Under the pieces are notes generated by a model that saw only the letters and a program-made list of their open reading frames with translations, ran no database searches and was not told where the DNA came from. This document shows positions 51,588-60,513 of a stretch of 64,000 bases of DNA, one piece after another. Within the stretch, counting starts at the first letter, position 1. The number at the start of each line of letters is the position of its first letter. The position numbers and the translations under genes were made by a program. The stretch is from DASSBG01 sp963800395 (lineage in GTDB: Bacteria > Pseudomonadota > Gammaproteobacteria > Xanthomonadales > Rhodanobacteraceae). The stretch spans positions 1 to 64,000 of the forward strand of contig CAWDBD010000007.1 of NCBI GenBank assembly GCA_963800395.1, in the 5' to 3' direction.

Positions 51588-52088
51588 CTACAAGGGATCA
51601 TGGGCTTGCGCGTGGTCGTTGCGCCCGGGCGGTTCGGCAAGTGGCTTCCGGTAGCGCCTGGCATCAGCGCCATCTTCGTAATAGGCCGGGCGCAGATCAC
51701 GCAGCGTGTAGCCGGCCTGCTCGTACAGCCTGATCGCCCGCGGGTTGCCGCTGTGCACCTCTAGCCGCATCTCGTTGCAGCCGTGTTCAACGGCCGAGCG
51801 CTCGGCCGCGGTCAGCAGCGTCTGCCCCAAACCCCGGCCTTGCGCCTGCGCCGAGACCACCAGGGAATACAGTCGCGCCACCCGGCTTCGACGGCGGAAA
51901 AACACCACTGCATCACCCAGCAGCAGCGTGTCCTCGCTGGCGACCAGCACAGCGGCCGAGGCACTGCGTATATGTCGCGCCAACTGTCTTCGACTGAGCC
52001 GATCGCTGCTGAAACTGCGCTGCTCGAGATCGACCAGGGCGTCCAGATCAGTGGGTACGGCACAACGGATGGTGAACGTGGTCGTCAC
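51588..52088 (-). CDS. GNAT N-acetyltransferase paired with RLAN-RimK ligase
   Basis: A 166 aa GNAT protein starting at a GTG (52088, reading MTTTFTIRCAVPTDLDALVD). LEQRSFSSDRLSRRQLARHI is a distinctive motif of the GNAT subfamily that is found next to RimK-like ATP-grasp ligases. Further motifs are VVFFRRRSRVARLYSLVV, the acetyl-CoA loop AQAQGRGLGQTLLTAAERS and HSGNPRAIRLYEQAGYTLRD. Partner proteins elsewhere often carry an extra C-terminal peptidase-C39-like domain, which is missing here. It is divergent from the RimK-like gene; only 76 bases separate the two starts. Confidence 0.85.
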   Translation of the reverse strand: MTTTFTIRCAVPTDLDALVDLEQRSFSSDRLSRRQLARHIRSASAAVLVASEDTLLLGDAVVFFRRRSRVARLYSLVVSAQAQGRGLGQTLLTAAERSAVEHGCNEMRLEVHSGNPRAIRLYEQAGYTLRDLRPAYYEDGADARRYRKPLAEPPGRNDHAQAHDPL

Positions 52089-52164
52089 AGCGCGAGCGTA
52101 GTCCTTGCTAGGTGGCCGGGCAAGCCGCAGAATCGGGACCTTCGCCGGTCGCATGGGCCATCTG

Positions 52165-53643
52165 ATGACGCGTTTGCTGATTGTTGTTGAAAAGGAGTCC
52201 GACTGGGGCTCGTACTATCCATCGGACAACGTGGTCACGGCCGGTGACTATCTGCGCGACACCAGCATTCACGATGAGCGCACCCAGGTCATCAACCTGT
52301 GTCGCAGCTACCGCTATCTGGGCAGCGGCTACTACGTCTCCCTGCTGGCCGAGGCCCGAGGGCACCGCGTCTTGCCCTCGGTGCGTACCATCAACGACTT
52401 GCGCGGACGCGCCCTGTACGCGCTGGACATACAGGATCTGAACCAGAAGCTCGGTCGTTTTCTGCCCGCCGGTGGCGAGGACATCACCGACCTCAGCATT
52501 CTGGTCTACTTTGGTCAGACATCCCATCCCAGCCTCGCGGATCTGGCTCGGCAGGTGTTCGAGCTATTTCCCTGCCCCTTGCTGCAGATTGAATTTCATC
52601 GTGACCGAAGCTGGCGGATCGGCCGCATAAAGCCGATGGGTCTGGACAGCCTGGTGGACGATCAGGAAGATGCCTTCGCGCAGGCGCTGGATCACTATTC
52701 GCGCAAGATATGGCGGACGCCGCGACGACGCAGACAGTTCCGGTTTGACCTGGCAATGCTGTGCGATGCGGACGAGGAAATGCCGCCATCGGACCGCATG
52801 GCGTTGAAGCACTTCGTCGCTGCCGGGCGCGAACTGGGAATCGACGTCGACACCATTGGTCGTGGCGACTTCCAGCGACTGGCCGAGTACGACGGCCTGT
52901 TCATTCGCACCACAACGGCAATTGACCATTTCACCTACCGCTTTGCACATCGTGCCGAGAAGGAGGGACTGGTCGTGATTGACGATCCGCTGTCGATACT
53001 GCGCTGTACCAACAAGATCTACCTGCACGACCTGTTGCGTGCACACCGCGTGGCCGTACCGCGTGGCGAAATCGTGCATCACCGCGATGAGCAGCAGCTT
53101 GAATCGCTGCCCGAGCGCCTGGGTCTGCCGTTGGTGTTGAAGATCCCTGATGGTTCGTTTTCGCGGGGCGTCATCAAGGTCGAATCAATGGACGAGTTGC
53201 GCCGTGGTGCAAGCGAATTGTTCCAGCGGAGCGAGCTGCTGATCGCCCAGGAGTACCTCTACACGGAATACGACTGGCGCATCGGCGTGCTCAACAATCG
53301 CGCCCTGTATGCCTGCCGCTATTTCATGTCACGTGGTCACTGGCAGATCTACAACCATGCCGCGGGCGGCGCGCAGCGCAGTGGCGATTTCGAGTGCGTG
53401 GACCTTGCCGACACTCCGCCGAAAGTATTGAAGCTGGCCCTGCGCGCCACGCGCCTTATCGGCAACGGCCTGTACGGTGTCGACATCAAGCAATCCGGCA
53501 AGACCTGCGTGGTCATTGAGGTCAACGACAATCCATCGATTGACGCCGGTGTCGAGGATGGCAAGCTGGGCAAGCAGCTCTATCTCGACATCATGGCCGA
53601 ATTTCTTCGACGCATGGCCGCCCGCGGCCTCGCGATGCACTGA
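52165..53643 (+). CDS. RimK-like ATP-grasp ligase with N-terminal RLAN domain
   Basis: A 492 aa protein. Residues about 1-150 match the RLAN domain (RimK-like ATP-grasp N-terminal), starting MTRLLIVVEKESDWGSYYPS and containing GDYLRDTSIHDERTQVINLC. The C-terminal half is an ATP-grasp ligase with LGLPLVLKIPDGSFSRGVIK, IAQEYLYTEYDWRIGVLN and VVIEVNDNPSIDAGVEDG with the metal-binding Glu/Asn/Asp residues. RimK-type enzymes add amino acids to a peptide or protein C-terminus. The acceptor is unknown, and a genomic link to GNAT partners is known for the family. The ATG at 52153 is an alternative start. Confidence 0.9.
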   Translation: MTRLLIVVEKESDWGSYYPSDNVVTAGDYLRDTSIHDERTQVINLCRSYRYLGSGYYVSLLAEARGHRVLPSVRTINDLRGRALYALDIQDLNQKLGRFLPAGGEDITDLSILVYFGQTSHPSLADLARQVFELFPCPLLQIEFHRDRSWRIGRIKPMGLDSLVDDQEDAFAQALDHYSRKIWRTPRRRRQFRFDLAMLCDADEEMPPSDRMALKHFVAAGRELGIDVDTIGRGDFQRLAEYDGLFIRTTTAIDHFTYRFAHRAEKEGLVVIDDPLSILRCTNKIYLHDLLRAHRVAVPRGEIVHHRDEQQLESLPERLGLPLVLKIPDGSFSRGVIKVESMDELRRGASELFQRSELLIAQEYLYTEYDWRIGVLNNRALYACRYFMSRGHWQIYNHAAGGAQRSGDFECVDLADTPPKVLKLALRATRLIGNGLYGVDIKQSGKTCVVIEVNDNPSIDAGVEDGKLGKQLYLDIMAEFLRRMAARGLAMH

Positions 53644-53840
53644 TCACGGCGGCTGCCGCTTTCCAGCCGTGCCGGCATCAGCAGCATCAGCAAGGGTGCA
53701 CAGAGCAACCAGTAGATCCCGCTCCAGCCCAGCAAGGTGCTGTCGGTTGATGCGGGTACAAGCAGGGCCAGCGCGGTGCCGGCGACCAGCCAACCCAGCA
53801 CAATGTGTCGGCGGAAACGGCTATTCCTGGTGTGGTTCAC
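53580..53840 (-). CDS. Small two-helix membrane protein overlapping the ligase 3' end
   Basis: An 86 aa frame from a GTG at 53840 with GGAG six bases upstream (TTG at 53852 is an alternative). Hydrophobic helices HIVLGWLVAGTALALLVPA and GWSGIYWLLCAPLLMLLMPA are separated by a polar turn STDSTLLG. The C-terminal 20 residues lie antisense to the last 64 bases of the RLAN-RimK gene and are Arg-rich, possibly non-family. No family is recognised. Confidence 0.55.
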   Translation of the reverse strand: MNHTRNSRFRRHIVLGWLVAGTALALLVPASTDSTLLGWSGIYWLLCAPLLMLLMPARLESGSRRDQCIARPRAAMRRRNSAMMSR

Positions 53841-53941
53841 GGACTTCTCCAATGGACGGCAGGGAGTTCATCGTCCGGGGCCTGCGTCTCACCGGCTGCG
53901 ACCGCTACAATTCGGGGTACTTCCCCACCCGCGAGCGTTCC

Positions 53942-54769
53942 ATGCACAGCCAAGAAGCCCGCTTGATTCTGTTTGGCCATCCCGTTGCGCATTCCCTGTC
54001 GCCGCGCATTCAGCAGGCCTTCGCCGCGCAGTGCGGGGTGCGGCTCGACTACGCCTGTCAGGATGTGGGCGCCGATGAATTCGCCAGCCGGGTACGCGAG
54101 TTCTTTGCCGCTGGAGGGCATGGTGCCAATGTCACCGTGCCGCACAAGCGGGCTGCATTCGAGCTGGCTGACGAAGCCAGCGAAGCGGCGCTTCGCGCCG
54201 GCGTGGCCAATGTGCTGCTGCATGAAGAGCACGGACGGATTCTCGCCGACAACACCGATGGCAGCGGTTTGCTGGCAGACCTGATCGGGCGTCGTGGTCT
54301 GACACTGGCGGGCATGCACGTATTGCTGCTGGGCGCCGGGGGTGCGGCGCACGGCGTGGTCGGGCCGCTGCTGGAAGCCGGCATCGAGTCCCTGCAGATT
54401 GCCAATCGCACGCAGTCCCGGGCGCGGGCGCTGGCCGATGAACTGGATGAGCGCGTGCAGGCTGTCGCCATGGAATCACTGGCGGCACTGGAATCGTTTG
54501 ACCTGATCGTGAATGCCACCTCGGCCGGTCACCAGCAGCAGTCGCTCGAGCTGCCGCAGTCGCTGGTGGATCGCAACACCGCCTGTTGCGATCTTTCCTA
54601 TGGCGCCGCCGCTGCCGCGTTCGTGCATTGGGCCGGGCAGGCCGGCAGCACAGAGGTCTTTGACGGCCTGGGGATGCTTGTTGAAACCGCCGCCGACAGC
54701 TTCGAGCTGTGGTTCGACCAGCGCCCCGATACCGAACCGGTCTTCCGCCAGATGAGCCGGGACGGCTAG
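53942..54769 (+). CDS. aroE: Shikimate dehydrogenase
   Basis: A 275 aa NADPH-dependent enzyme that reduces 3-dehydroshikimate to shikimate in the chorismate pathway. The catalytic domain has ILFGHPVAHSLSPRIQQAFA (shikimate site SLS) and GGHGANVTVPHKRAAFELAD with the catalytic Lys, plus DNTDGSGLLADL with Asp. The Rossmann part has VLLLGAGGAAHGVVGPLLEA and LQIANRTQSRARALADEL; DGLGMLVETAADSFELWF ends it. ATG 53942 (MHSQEARL) is chosen over the long upstream frame, which is shadow of the preceding gene. Confidence 0.95.
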   Translation: MHSQEARLILFGHPVAHSLSPRIQQAFAAQCGVRLDYACQDVGADEFASRVREFFAAGGHGANVTVPHKRAAFELADEASEAALRAGVANVLLHEEHGRILADNTDGSGLLADLIGRRGLTLAGMHVLLLGAGGAAHGVVGPLLEAGIESLQIANRTQSRARALADELDERVQAVAMESLAALESFDLIVNATSAGHQQQSLELPQSLVDRNTACCDLSYGAAAAAFVHWAGQAGSTEVFDGLGMLVETAADSFELWFDQRPDTEPVFRQMSRDG

Positions 54770-54800
54770 GATCCTGGGCGCAGTTCGGCGTGTTGCAAAC

Positions 54801-55343
54801 CTATGATTCGAGCGCAGCGAGGTAGCGATTCTTCAGTCGCACGTAGTGGGCGGCGGAGTATTCGATCTGCTCGATTTCTGCAGGCGACAAGGAGCGAACG
54901 CGACGCGCGGGGCTGCCAAGCCACAACTCGCCTTCGCCGACCTGCGTGCCGGGCGTGACCAGGGCGTCGGCGCCGACCAGGCTGTGCCGGCCGATGACAG
55001 CGCCATCAAGCACCGTCACCCGCATGCCTACCAGGCAGTCGTTGGCAATCGTGCAGGCGTGGATCACCGCGCCGTGGCCCACCGTGACGCCCTCGCCGAT
55101 CACGCAGGCCCGGCCACCGGGCGTATATGGCCCGTCGTGGGTCACATGCACGATGCTGCCGTCCTGGATATTGCTGCGGGCACCGACTTCGATGTGCTCG
55201 ACGTCGCCGCGCAGCACCGCACCCGGCCAGATCGAAACGTCGCGCCCCAGCGACACCGCGCCGATGACGCACGCCGCTTCATCCACGTACACACCCTCGG
55301 CAAGCGCGGGCACCTTGTCTTCGAATTCACGCAGCGTTTTCAT
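54801..55343 (-). CDS. Gamma-carbonic-anhydrase-like hexapeptide protein
   Basis: A 180 aa left-handed beta-helix protein (YrdA/PaaY type). Hexapeptide repeats run through ACVIGAVSLGRDVSIWPGAV, LRGDVEHIEVGARSNIQDGS, GEGVTVGHGAVIHACTIAND and GRHSLVGADALVTPGTQVGE. The conserved zinc-binding histidines (in IVHVTHDG and GHGAVIHAC) are present, so a metal-dependent activity such as carbonic anhydrase or thioesterase is possible. The ATG at 55343 (MKTLREFED) gives the family-typical start, and longer frames upstream are rejected. Confidence 0.9.
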   Translation of the reverse strand: MKTLREFEDKVPALAEGVYVDEAACVIGAVSLGRDVSIWPGAVLRGDVEHIEVGARSNIQDGSIVHVTHDGPYTPGGRACVIGEGVTVGHGAVIHACTIANDCLVGMRVTVLDGAVIGRHSLVGADALVTPGTQVGEGELWLGSPARRVRSLSPAEIEQIEYSAAHYVRLKNRYLAALES

Positions 55344-55578
55344 GCCTGGAGTGTAGCCGACAGCGCGCAGCGCAGGCGCTGACATCGGATACGTTGCTCG
55401 GCGCACGGATTGACATGCGCGGCAAGCGATACCCGCCGTTTTCGCGGCATGACCCAGCTGTGGCCAGAGGAGGGCGGGCATCAGTGCCGCCAGGCCATGA
55501 CACTTGCAAGCGCCGTCCCTTGCATTTGTTGCCCTACACCGCCACCTTGCGTGCATGGATCAGACAAGCGCACATGCC

Positions 55579-57627
55579 ATGAACCCTGGTGACACCGCCC
55601 ATTCAATCGACTTGCCGGATTTTGCCGTCCTGCAGCCGGATCAGGTTATGCCGGCCGTCAAGCAGGCCCTGGCCGACTACCAGCAGGGAATCGACGACCT
55701 GACCGGTAGCGCTGACGGCAAGGATTTTGATAGCGTCATGCTGGCGTGGGAGCGCCTGCAGCGGCAGCTGGACATGGTGTGGGCCCCGATCTCGCACCTG
55801 CACTCGGTGGCCGACAATCCGCAGTTGCGCAAGGCGCATGCCGATGCCGAGGCGCTGATCAGCGACTTTGCCGCGCGCCTGGGTCAGAACCGGCAGTTGT
55901 TTGAAGCGGTTGAGGCCGTCGCCAGCGCAGAACAGGAGCTGACCACCGAACAGCGCGCCCTGGTCGAGCATGCCCTGCGTGATTTCCGTCTGTCCGGTGT
56001 GGCGCTGGACGAGCCGGCGCGCTCGCGCTTCCGCCAGATTGCCAACCAGCTGTCCCGGCTCGGCACCGAGTTTGCCAATGCGGTGCTGGACGCGACCGAA
56101 TCGTGGCAGGAACACATCGTCGATGAACGCGATCTGGCGGGCCTGCCCGACTCGGCTCGCGACATCCTGCGTGCCTATGCCGAGGAACAGGATCTGGCCG
56201 GCTATTTGGTCACCCTGCGCCAGCCTTCGGTGCAAGCCGTGCTGACGCATGCGGATGATCGCGACCTGCGCGAGAAAGTGTATTGGGCCTACCAGACACG
56301 TGCATCCGACCAGGGGCCGCAGGCCGGGCGTTTCGACAATTCCGAGCGCATTGCCGAGATCCTGTCCTTGCGCCATGAAGCGGCCCGGCTGCTGGGCTTC
56401 GACAATGCCGCCAGCGAATCGCTGGCCACCAAGATGGCGCAGTCGCCGCACGAGGTGCTGGAGTTCGAGCAGGATCTCGCCGCCCGAGCCAGGCCAGTAG
56501 CCGAGCGTGAACTGACTGAATTGCGCCGCTTTGCCGCCGAGCATCTGGGCCTGGACAATCTGGAAGCCTGGGATATCGCCTACGCGTCGGAAAAGCTGCG
56601 CCGGCAGACCTTCGATCTGGATGAAGAGCAGCTCAAGCCCTACTTCCCGCTGCCCACGGTCAAGTCAGGCATGTTTGCACTGGCCGAGCGCCTGTATGGC
56701 ATCCGGCTTGTTCGCCGCGATGACGTGTCGGTGTGGCACGCCGATGTGGAGTACTGGGACGTGCTCGATGGCGACGGCACCGTGATTGCCGGCCTGTACC
56801 TTGATCTGGTCGCGCGCAGCGGCAAGCGCGGTGGTGCGTGGATGGATGTGTGCCGCGACCGCTTCGCGGACGACCAGACCCGCCAGGTACCCGTGGCCTT
56901 TCTGACCTGCAATTTTGCTCCACCGGGGGAGACCCGGCCGGCCTTGCTGGGCCATGACGACGTGCTGACCCTGCTGCACGAATTCGGCCACAGCCTGCAT
57001 CACATGCTGACCGAGGTGAACCTGCCCTCGATTGGCGGCATCAACGGCGTCGAATGGGATGCGGTGGAGCTGCCCAGCCAGTTCATGGAGAACTTCGGCT
57101 GGAATCGCGACGCACTGGCCCTGTTGTCCGGCCACTGGCAAAGCGGCGAAAAACTGCCCGAGGAGCTGTTTCGGCGGATGCTTGCGGCGCGTCACTACCA
57201 TGCCGGCCTGTTCCTGCTGCGCCAGCTTGAATTTGGCCTTTTCGATTTTCACCTGCACCTGGACTATCAGCCTGACAACCCGCCCGCACCCATGGCGGTG
57301 CTGGAAAAGGTGCGGCGTCAGGTCAGCGTGCTGCACCCGCCCGCCTGGCAGCGCTTCCCGCACGGCTTCACGCATATCTTCGCGGGCGGCTATGCCGCCG
57401 GCTACTACAGCTACCTGTGGGCCGAATTGCTGTCCGCCGACGTGTTTTCCGAGTTCGAGCAGCACGGCGTCATCGACCCGGCTACCGGCGCCCGATTCCG
57501 CAACGAAGTACTGGCCGTCGGGGCCAGCCGACCGGCGATGCAGAGCTTCATCGCCTTTCGCGGCCGTGAGCCGCGTGCCGAGGCCCTGCTGGCCAGCTAC
57601 GGGCTGGCCGAGCAGGCTGCGGATTGA
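55579..57627 (+). CDS. prlC: Oligopeptidase A (M3 family)
   Basis: A 682 aa zinc metallopeptidase of the M3 family that degrades small peptides, including signal peptides, in the cytoplasm. The active site is TLLHEFGHSLHHMLTEVNLP with HExxH, and the downstream third ligand lies in NGVEWDAVELPSQFMENFGW. The C-terminal FPHGFTHIFAGGYAAGYYSY and YLWAELLSADVFSEF are also conserved. The ATG at 55579 (MNPGDTAHSIDLPDF) is used; 55555 in the same frame is an alternative. It is divergent from the gamma-carbonic-anhydrase-like gene. Confidence 0.93.
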   Translation: MNPGDTAHSIDLPDFAVLQPDQVMPAVKQALADYQQGIDDLTGSADGKDFDSVMLAWERLQRQLDMVWAPISHLHSVADNPQLRKAHADAEALISDFAARLGQNRQLFEAVEAVASAEQELTTEQRALVEHALRDFRLSGVALDEPARSRFRQIANQLSRLGTEFANAVLDATESWQEHIVDERDLAGLPDSARDILRAYAEEQDLAGYLVTLRQPSVQAVLTHADDRDLREKVYWAYQTRASDQGPQAGRFDNSERIAEILSLRHEAARLLGFDNAASESLATKMAQSPHEVLEFEQDLAARARPVAERELTELRRFAAEHLGLDNLEAWDIAYASEKLRRQTFDLDEEQLKPYFPLPTVKSGMFALAERLYGIRLVRRDDVSVWHADVEYWDVLDGDGTVIAGLYLDLVARSGKRGGAWMDVCRDRFADDQTRQVPVAFLTCNFAPPGETRPALLGHDDVLTLLHEFGHSLHHMLTEVNLPSIGGINGVEWDAVELPSQFMENFGWNRDALALLSGHWQSGEKLPEELFRRMLAARHYHAGLFLLRQLEFGLFDFHLHLDYQPDNPPAPMAVLEKVRRQVSVLHPPAWQRFPHGFTHIFAGGYAAGYYSYLWAELLSADVFSEFEQHGVIDPATGARFRNEVLAVGASRPAMQSFIAFRGREPRAEALLASYGLAEQAAD

Positions 57628-57687
57628 TCAGCCGGCCTGGCCAGACCCGGGTGGTGTCGCGGCGACCCTGCCACCTACAATGACCCC

Positions 57688-58461
57688 ATGAAAATTGCCT
57701 CCTGGAACGTCAACTCGCTGAAAGTCCGCCTGCCGCACCTGTTGCGGTGGCTGGATGAGTCCGAACCTGACATCGTGGCCTTGCAGGAAACCAAGACCGA
57801 GGACCTGTACTTCCCGGTGTTGGAGTTGGCCGAGGCCGGGTACCTGTGCGTCTACGCCGGGCAGAAAACCTACAATGGCGTGGCCATTCTCGCGCGCCAG
57901 CGTCCGCAGGACGTCGTTACCGACATTCCCGGTCTGGACGATCCGGCACGACGCATTGTGGCGGCCACGGTCGGCGACTTGCGCATCGTCAACCTGTACG
58001 TGGTCAACGGCAAGGCCGTGGGCGACGAAAAATACGAGCACAAGCTCGAGTGGCTGGCGCGGGTGCGCGATTTTCTCGCCGACGAACTGACACGCCACCC
58101 GAAGCTGGTGGTACTTGGCGATTTCAATATCGCCCCCGAGGACCGCGACGTATACGATCCCGAAGCATGGCACGAGCGTATCCTGTGCTCGACGCCGGAA
58201 CGCGAGGCCCTGGGCAGGATCACCGAGCTGGGTTTGCACGACAGTTATCGGCTTTTTCATGACGAGGACGGCCAATTCAGCTGGTGGGACTACCGTCAGG
58301 CCGCGCACGACCGCAATCATGGTTTGCGCATTGACCTGGTTCTGCTATCCGAAGCCTTGAAAAAAGTCGTCGAAGACGCCAGCATTGACTTCGAGCCCCG
58401 CAGTTGGGAACGCCCTTCCGATCACACCCCGGTAACCGTGCAATTGAGCCAGACCGAATGA
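57688..58461 (+). CDS. xthA: Exodeoxyribonuclease III (AP endonuclease)
   Basis: A 257 aa Mg-dependent nuclease of base-excision repair that cleaves at abasic sites and has 3' exonuclease activity. MKIASWNVNSLKVRLPHLLR, DIVALQETKTEDLYFP with catalytic Glu, TYNGVAILARQRPQD, VLGDFNIAPEDRDVYDPE and the active-site RSWERPSDHTPVTVQL carry all catalytic residues. The stop overlaps the next gene by four bases (ATGA), so the two are translationally coupled. Confidence 0.96.
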   Translation: MKIASWNVNSLKVRLPHLLRWLDESEPDIVALQETKTEDLYFPVLELAEAGYLCVYAGQKTYNGVAILARQRPQDVVTDIPGLDDPARRIVAATVGDLRIVNLYVVNGKAVGDEKYEHKLEWLARVRDFLADELTRHPKLVVLGDFNIAPEDRDVYDPEAWHERILCSTPEREALGRITELGLHDSYRLFHDEDGQFSWWDYRQAAHDRNHGLRIDLVLLSEALKKVVEDASIDFEPRSWERPSDHTPVTVQLSQTE

Positions 58462-59117
58462 GCGATCAAGACATCAGCATCGAACCGCCTGACGAACGCG
58501 AGTTGGGTGAGCTTGACCTGTTCCTGCGCAGCGAAGCCGATAGCGGGTCGCTGCTGCTCGACGGCGTGCACGGCCTTCTGACCGCACTGGCGATCGGCCC
58601 GGAACCGGCCATGCCCGACGAATGGCTGCCGGAAGTGTTGCGCGAGCCGTTTCAGAACGAGAGCAAAGGCGGCCAGATCCTCGGTCTGCTGGCGCGCCTG
58701 AACGATTCCATTCCCGATGACCTGGCCAGCGAAGACTACGCACCGATACTTGGTGAGATCGGCGAGATCGACCGCGATCCGCGCCTCAGCGCGGCTGGTT
58801 GGTGCGAGGGTTTCAGCCGTGGCATCGACTTGCGCGCGCCACTTTGGGAATCGCGCATGGCCGAAGATCCCGAACTGATGGAAATGCTGGGCCCGATCAT
58901 GGCCCTGGGTCTGGAGGAGGGCGTGTTCCAGAGCGAAGGCGAGTTCGAGCGCCTGTCGCCCAACGACTACCACACCTGTCTGGACCAGATTCCGATGGCC
59001 GTGTCCGCGCTCCGCCACTACTGGCGTGTGCACCCGCTGAGCCCGCTGGAACGCAGCACGGTGTCTGGTCCGGTGGCCCTGGCAACCCGAGCGCGCGGAC
59101 AGCACACGCTGCACTGA
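58458..59117 (+). CDS. UPF0149 / YecA family protein
   Basis: A 219 aa protein of the UPF0149 (YecA-like) family: LGELDLFLRSEADSGSLLLD, LLDGVHGLLTALAIGPEPAM and DEWLPEVLREPF in the N-terminal part and SAAGWCEGFSRGIDLRAPLW in the core. It has no C-terminal zinc-binding SEC-C motif, so it is the short form. The ATG (58458) overlaps the xthA stop. Function unknown. It ends where a long non-coding region begins. Confidence 0.88.
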   Translation: MSDQDISIEPPDERELGELDLFLRSEADSGSLLLDGVHGLLTALAIGPEPAMPDEWLPEVLREPFQNESKGGQILGLLARLNDSIPDDLASEDYAPILGEIGEIDRDPRLSAAGWCEGFSRGIDLRAPLWESRMAEDPELMEMLGPIMALGLEEGVFQSEGEFERLSPNDYHTCLDQIPMAVSALRHYWRVHPLSPLERSTVSGPVALATRARGQHTLH

Positions 59118-59562
59118 GAGCCGGCCGGGATTGGAGCTTCGCGCTTCGCAGGGGGCTGCGAAGCGCACCATTGTTGCCCCACGCCACGGTACGCTTGCCG
59201 TAGGGTGCTGCTGAACGAAGTGAAGCGCACCATCGTGAACTCCATACCACGGTGCGCTTCGTGCCTCAGCAGCACCCTACAGCGGCAAAGCGCACCGTCG
59301 TTTATTTCGCGCCTGACGAGGCAGGCTCATCGTTGTGCGTAACCTGAACGCGTCCGCCCGTCATCCCGGCGCAGGCCGGCAGCGCTTCACAACAGCCGAA
59401 TGGCGGGTCATCCAGTCAGCACAAGTGCGCAGCACGCAAAACTCGCTGTTGCGCCCTGCGTACCGGTTTGAAACGGAATCCCGGACAGCGTCCAGAGCCC
59501 GCGACCCGATATCCATTCCGACCAATCGCCCATCCCCCATGCCCGGCGGCTACAATGGAGCC
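59118..59562. other. Intergenic region upstream of ubiE with repeats
   Basis: A 445-bp stretch with the GTAGGGTG palindrome at 59200-59280 and a CCCGTCATCCCGGCGCAG dispersed repeat (from 59357), recurring at 60363-60380 downstream of ubiE. No gene is seen in it; a long frame from 59335 into ubiE is not family-like. Confidence 0.6.
59200..59280. repeat. GTAGGGTG...CACCCTAC palindromic element, single copy
   Basis: The left arm begins GTAGGGTGCTGCTGAACGAA (59200-59231) and the right arm ends TCAGCAGCACCCTAC (59251-59280), with GGTGCGCTTCG and GAAGCGCACC inside. It is the same family as the tandem array at 21140-21532, so the element is dispersed in this chromosome. Confidence 0.8.
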
Positions 59563-60312
59563 ATGAGCGAAAAGGAAACCACGCATTTCGGCTACCGCGA
59601 CGTGCCGAAAGCGGAAAAGCAGAAACTGGTCGGTCAGGTGTTCACCTCGGTGGCACGCAACTACGACCTGATGAACGATCTGATGTCCTTCGGCATCCAT
59701 CGCCTGTGGAAGCGTCACTTCATTGCCGTCAGCGGTGTGCGCAAGGGTGACCGCGTGCTCGACCTTGCTGGCGGCACCGGTGACATCGCCGCGCTGCTGA
59801 AACCGGTGGTGGGTGACAAGGGCGAGATCGTGGTCGGCGATATCAACGCCGCCATGCTCGGTGTCGGCCGCGATCGGCTGCTGGATCGCGGCATGGTTGC
59901 CGGCCTGGGCTGGGCCCAGATGAACGCCGAGGCCTTGCCGTTCCCGGACGCAAGCTTCGATGCCGTCACCATCGCCTTCGGCCTGCGCAACGTCACCGAC
60001 AAGGACCAGGCCCTGCGCGAAATGCAGCGCGTGCTGAAGCCCGGTGGTCGCGCCCTGGTACTGGAGTTCTCGAAAGTGCGCAACGAAGCGTTTGGCAAGC
60101 TCTACGACTTCCACTCCTTCAAGATCCTGCCGCGCCTTGGCAAGCTGTTCGCCCATGATGCCGACAGCTACCAGTACCTGGCCGAGTCCATTCGCAAGCA
60201 CCCGGACCAGCAGACACTGAAAACCATGATGGAATCGGCCGGGCTGGAACACGTCCAGGTGCGCAATCTCACCGGCGGCGTGGTCGCCATTCATCGTGGC
60301 TACAAGCTCTGA
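59563..60312 (+). CDS. ubiE: Ubiquinone/menaquinone biosynthesis C-methyltransferase UbiE
   Basis: A 249 aa SAM-dependent methyltransferase acting on the quinone ring in ubiquinone (and menaquinone, if present) synthesis. Start MSEKETTHFGYRDVPKAEKQ, then VFTSVARNYDLMNDLMSFGI, the SAM motif VLDLAGGTGDIAALL, EALPFPDASFDAVTIAFGLR and VLKPGGRALVLEFSKV, and an end TGGVVAIHRGYKL. ATG 59563 has GGAG upstream. In related genomes ubiE often lies by hslU-DUF971; here it is separate. Confidence 0.96.
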   Translation: MSEKETTHFGYRDVPKAEKQKLVGQVFTSVARNYDLMNDLMSFGIHRLWKRHFIAVSGVRKGDRVLDLAGGTGDIAALLKPVVGDKGEIVVGDINAAMLGVGRDRLLDRGMVAGLGWAQMNAEALPFPDASFDAVTIAFGLRNVTDKDQALREMQRVLKPGGRALVLEFSKVRNEAFGKLYDFHSFKILPRLGKLFAHDADSYQYLAESIRKHPDQQTLKTMMESAGLEHVQVRNLTGGVVAIHRGYKL

Positions 60313-60513
60313 GCAAAGCCAGATCCGGTGCCGTCAGCGGAAGGTTCGCTAGATCCAGAACCCCCGTCATCCCGGCGCAGACCATGGCACCCAGGCACAT
60401 AGGCCATTGGTTGGGTGACCAAGAGCACATTCCGCTGCGCTCGGCACGCGAATAGACTGAATGCCCGGGGCAAACACCGACCACACACCTTTTCGCTCAA
60501 AGGAACAAGGGGC

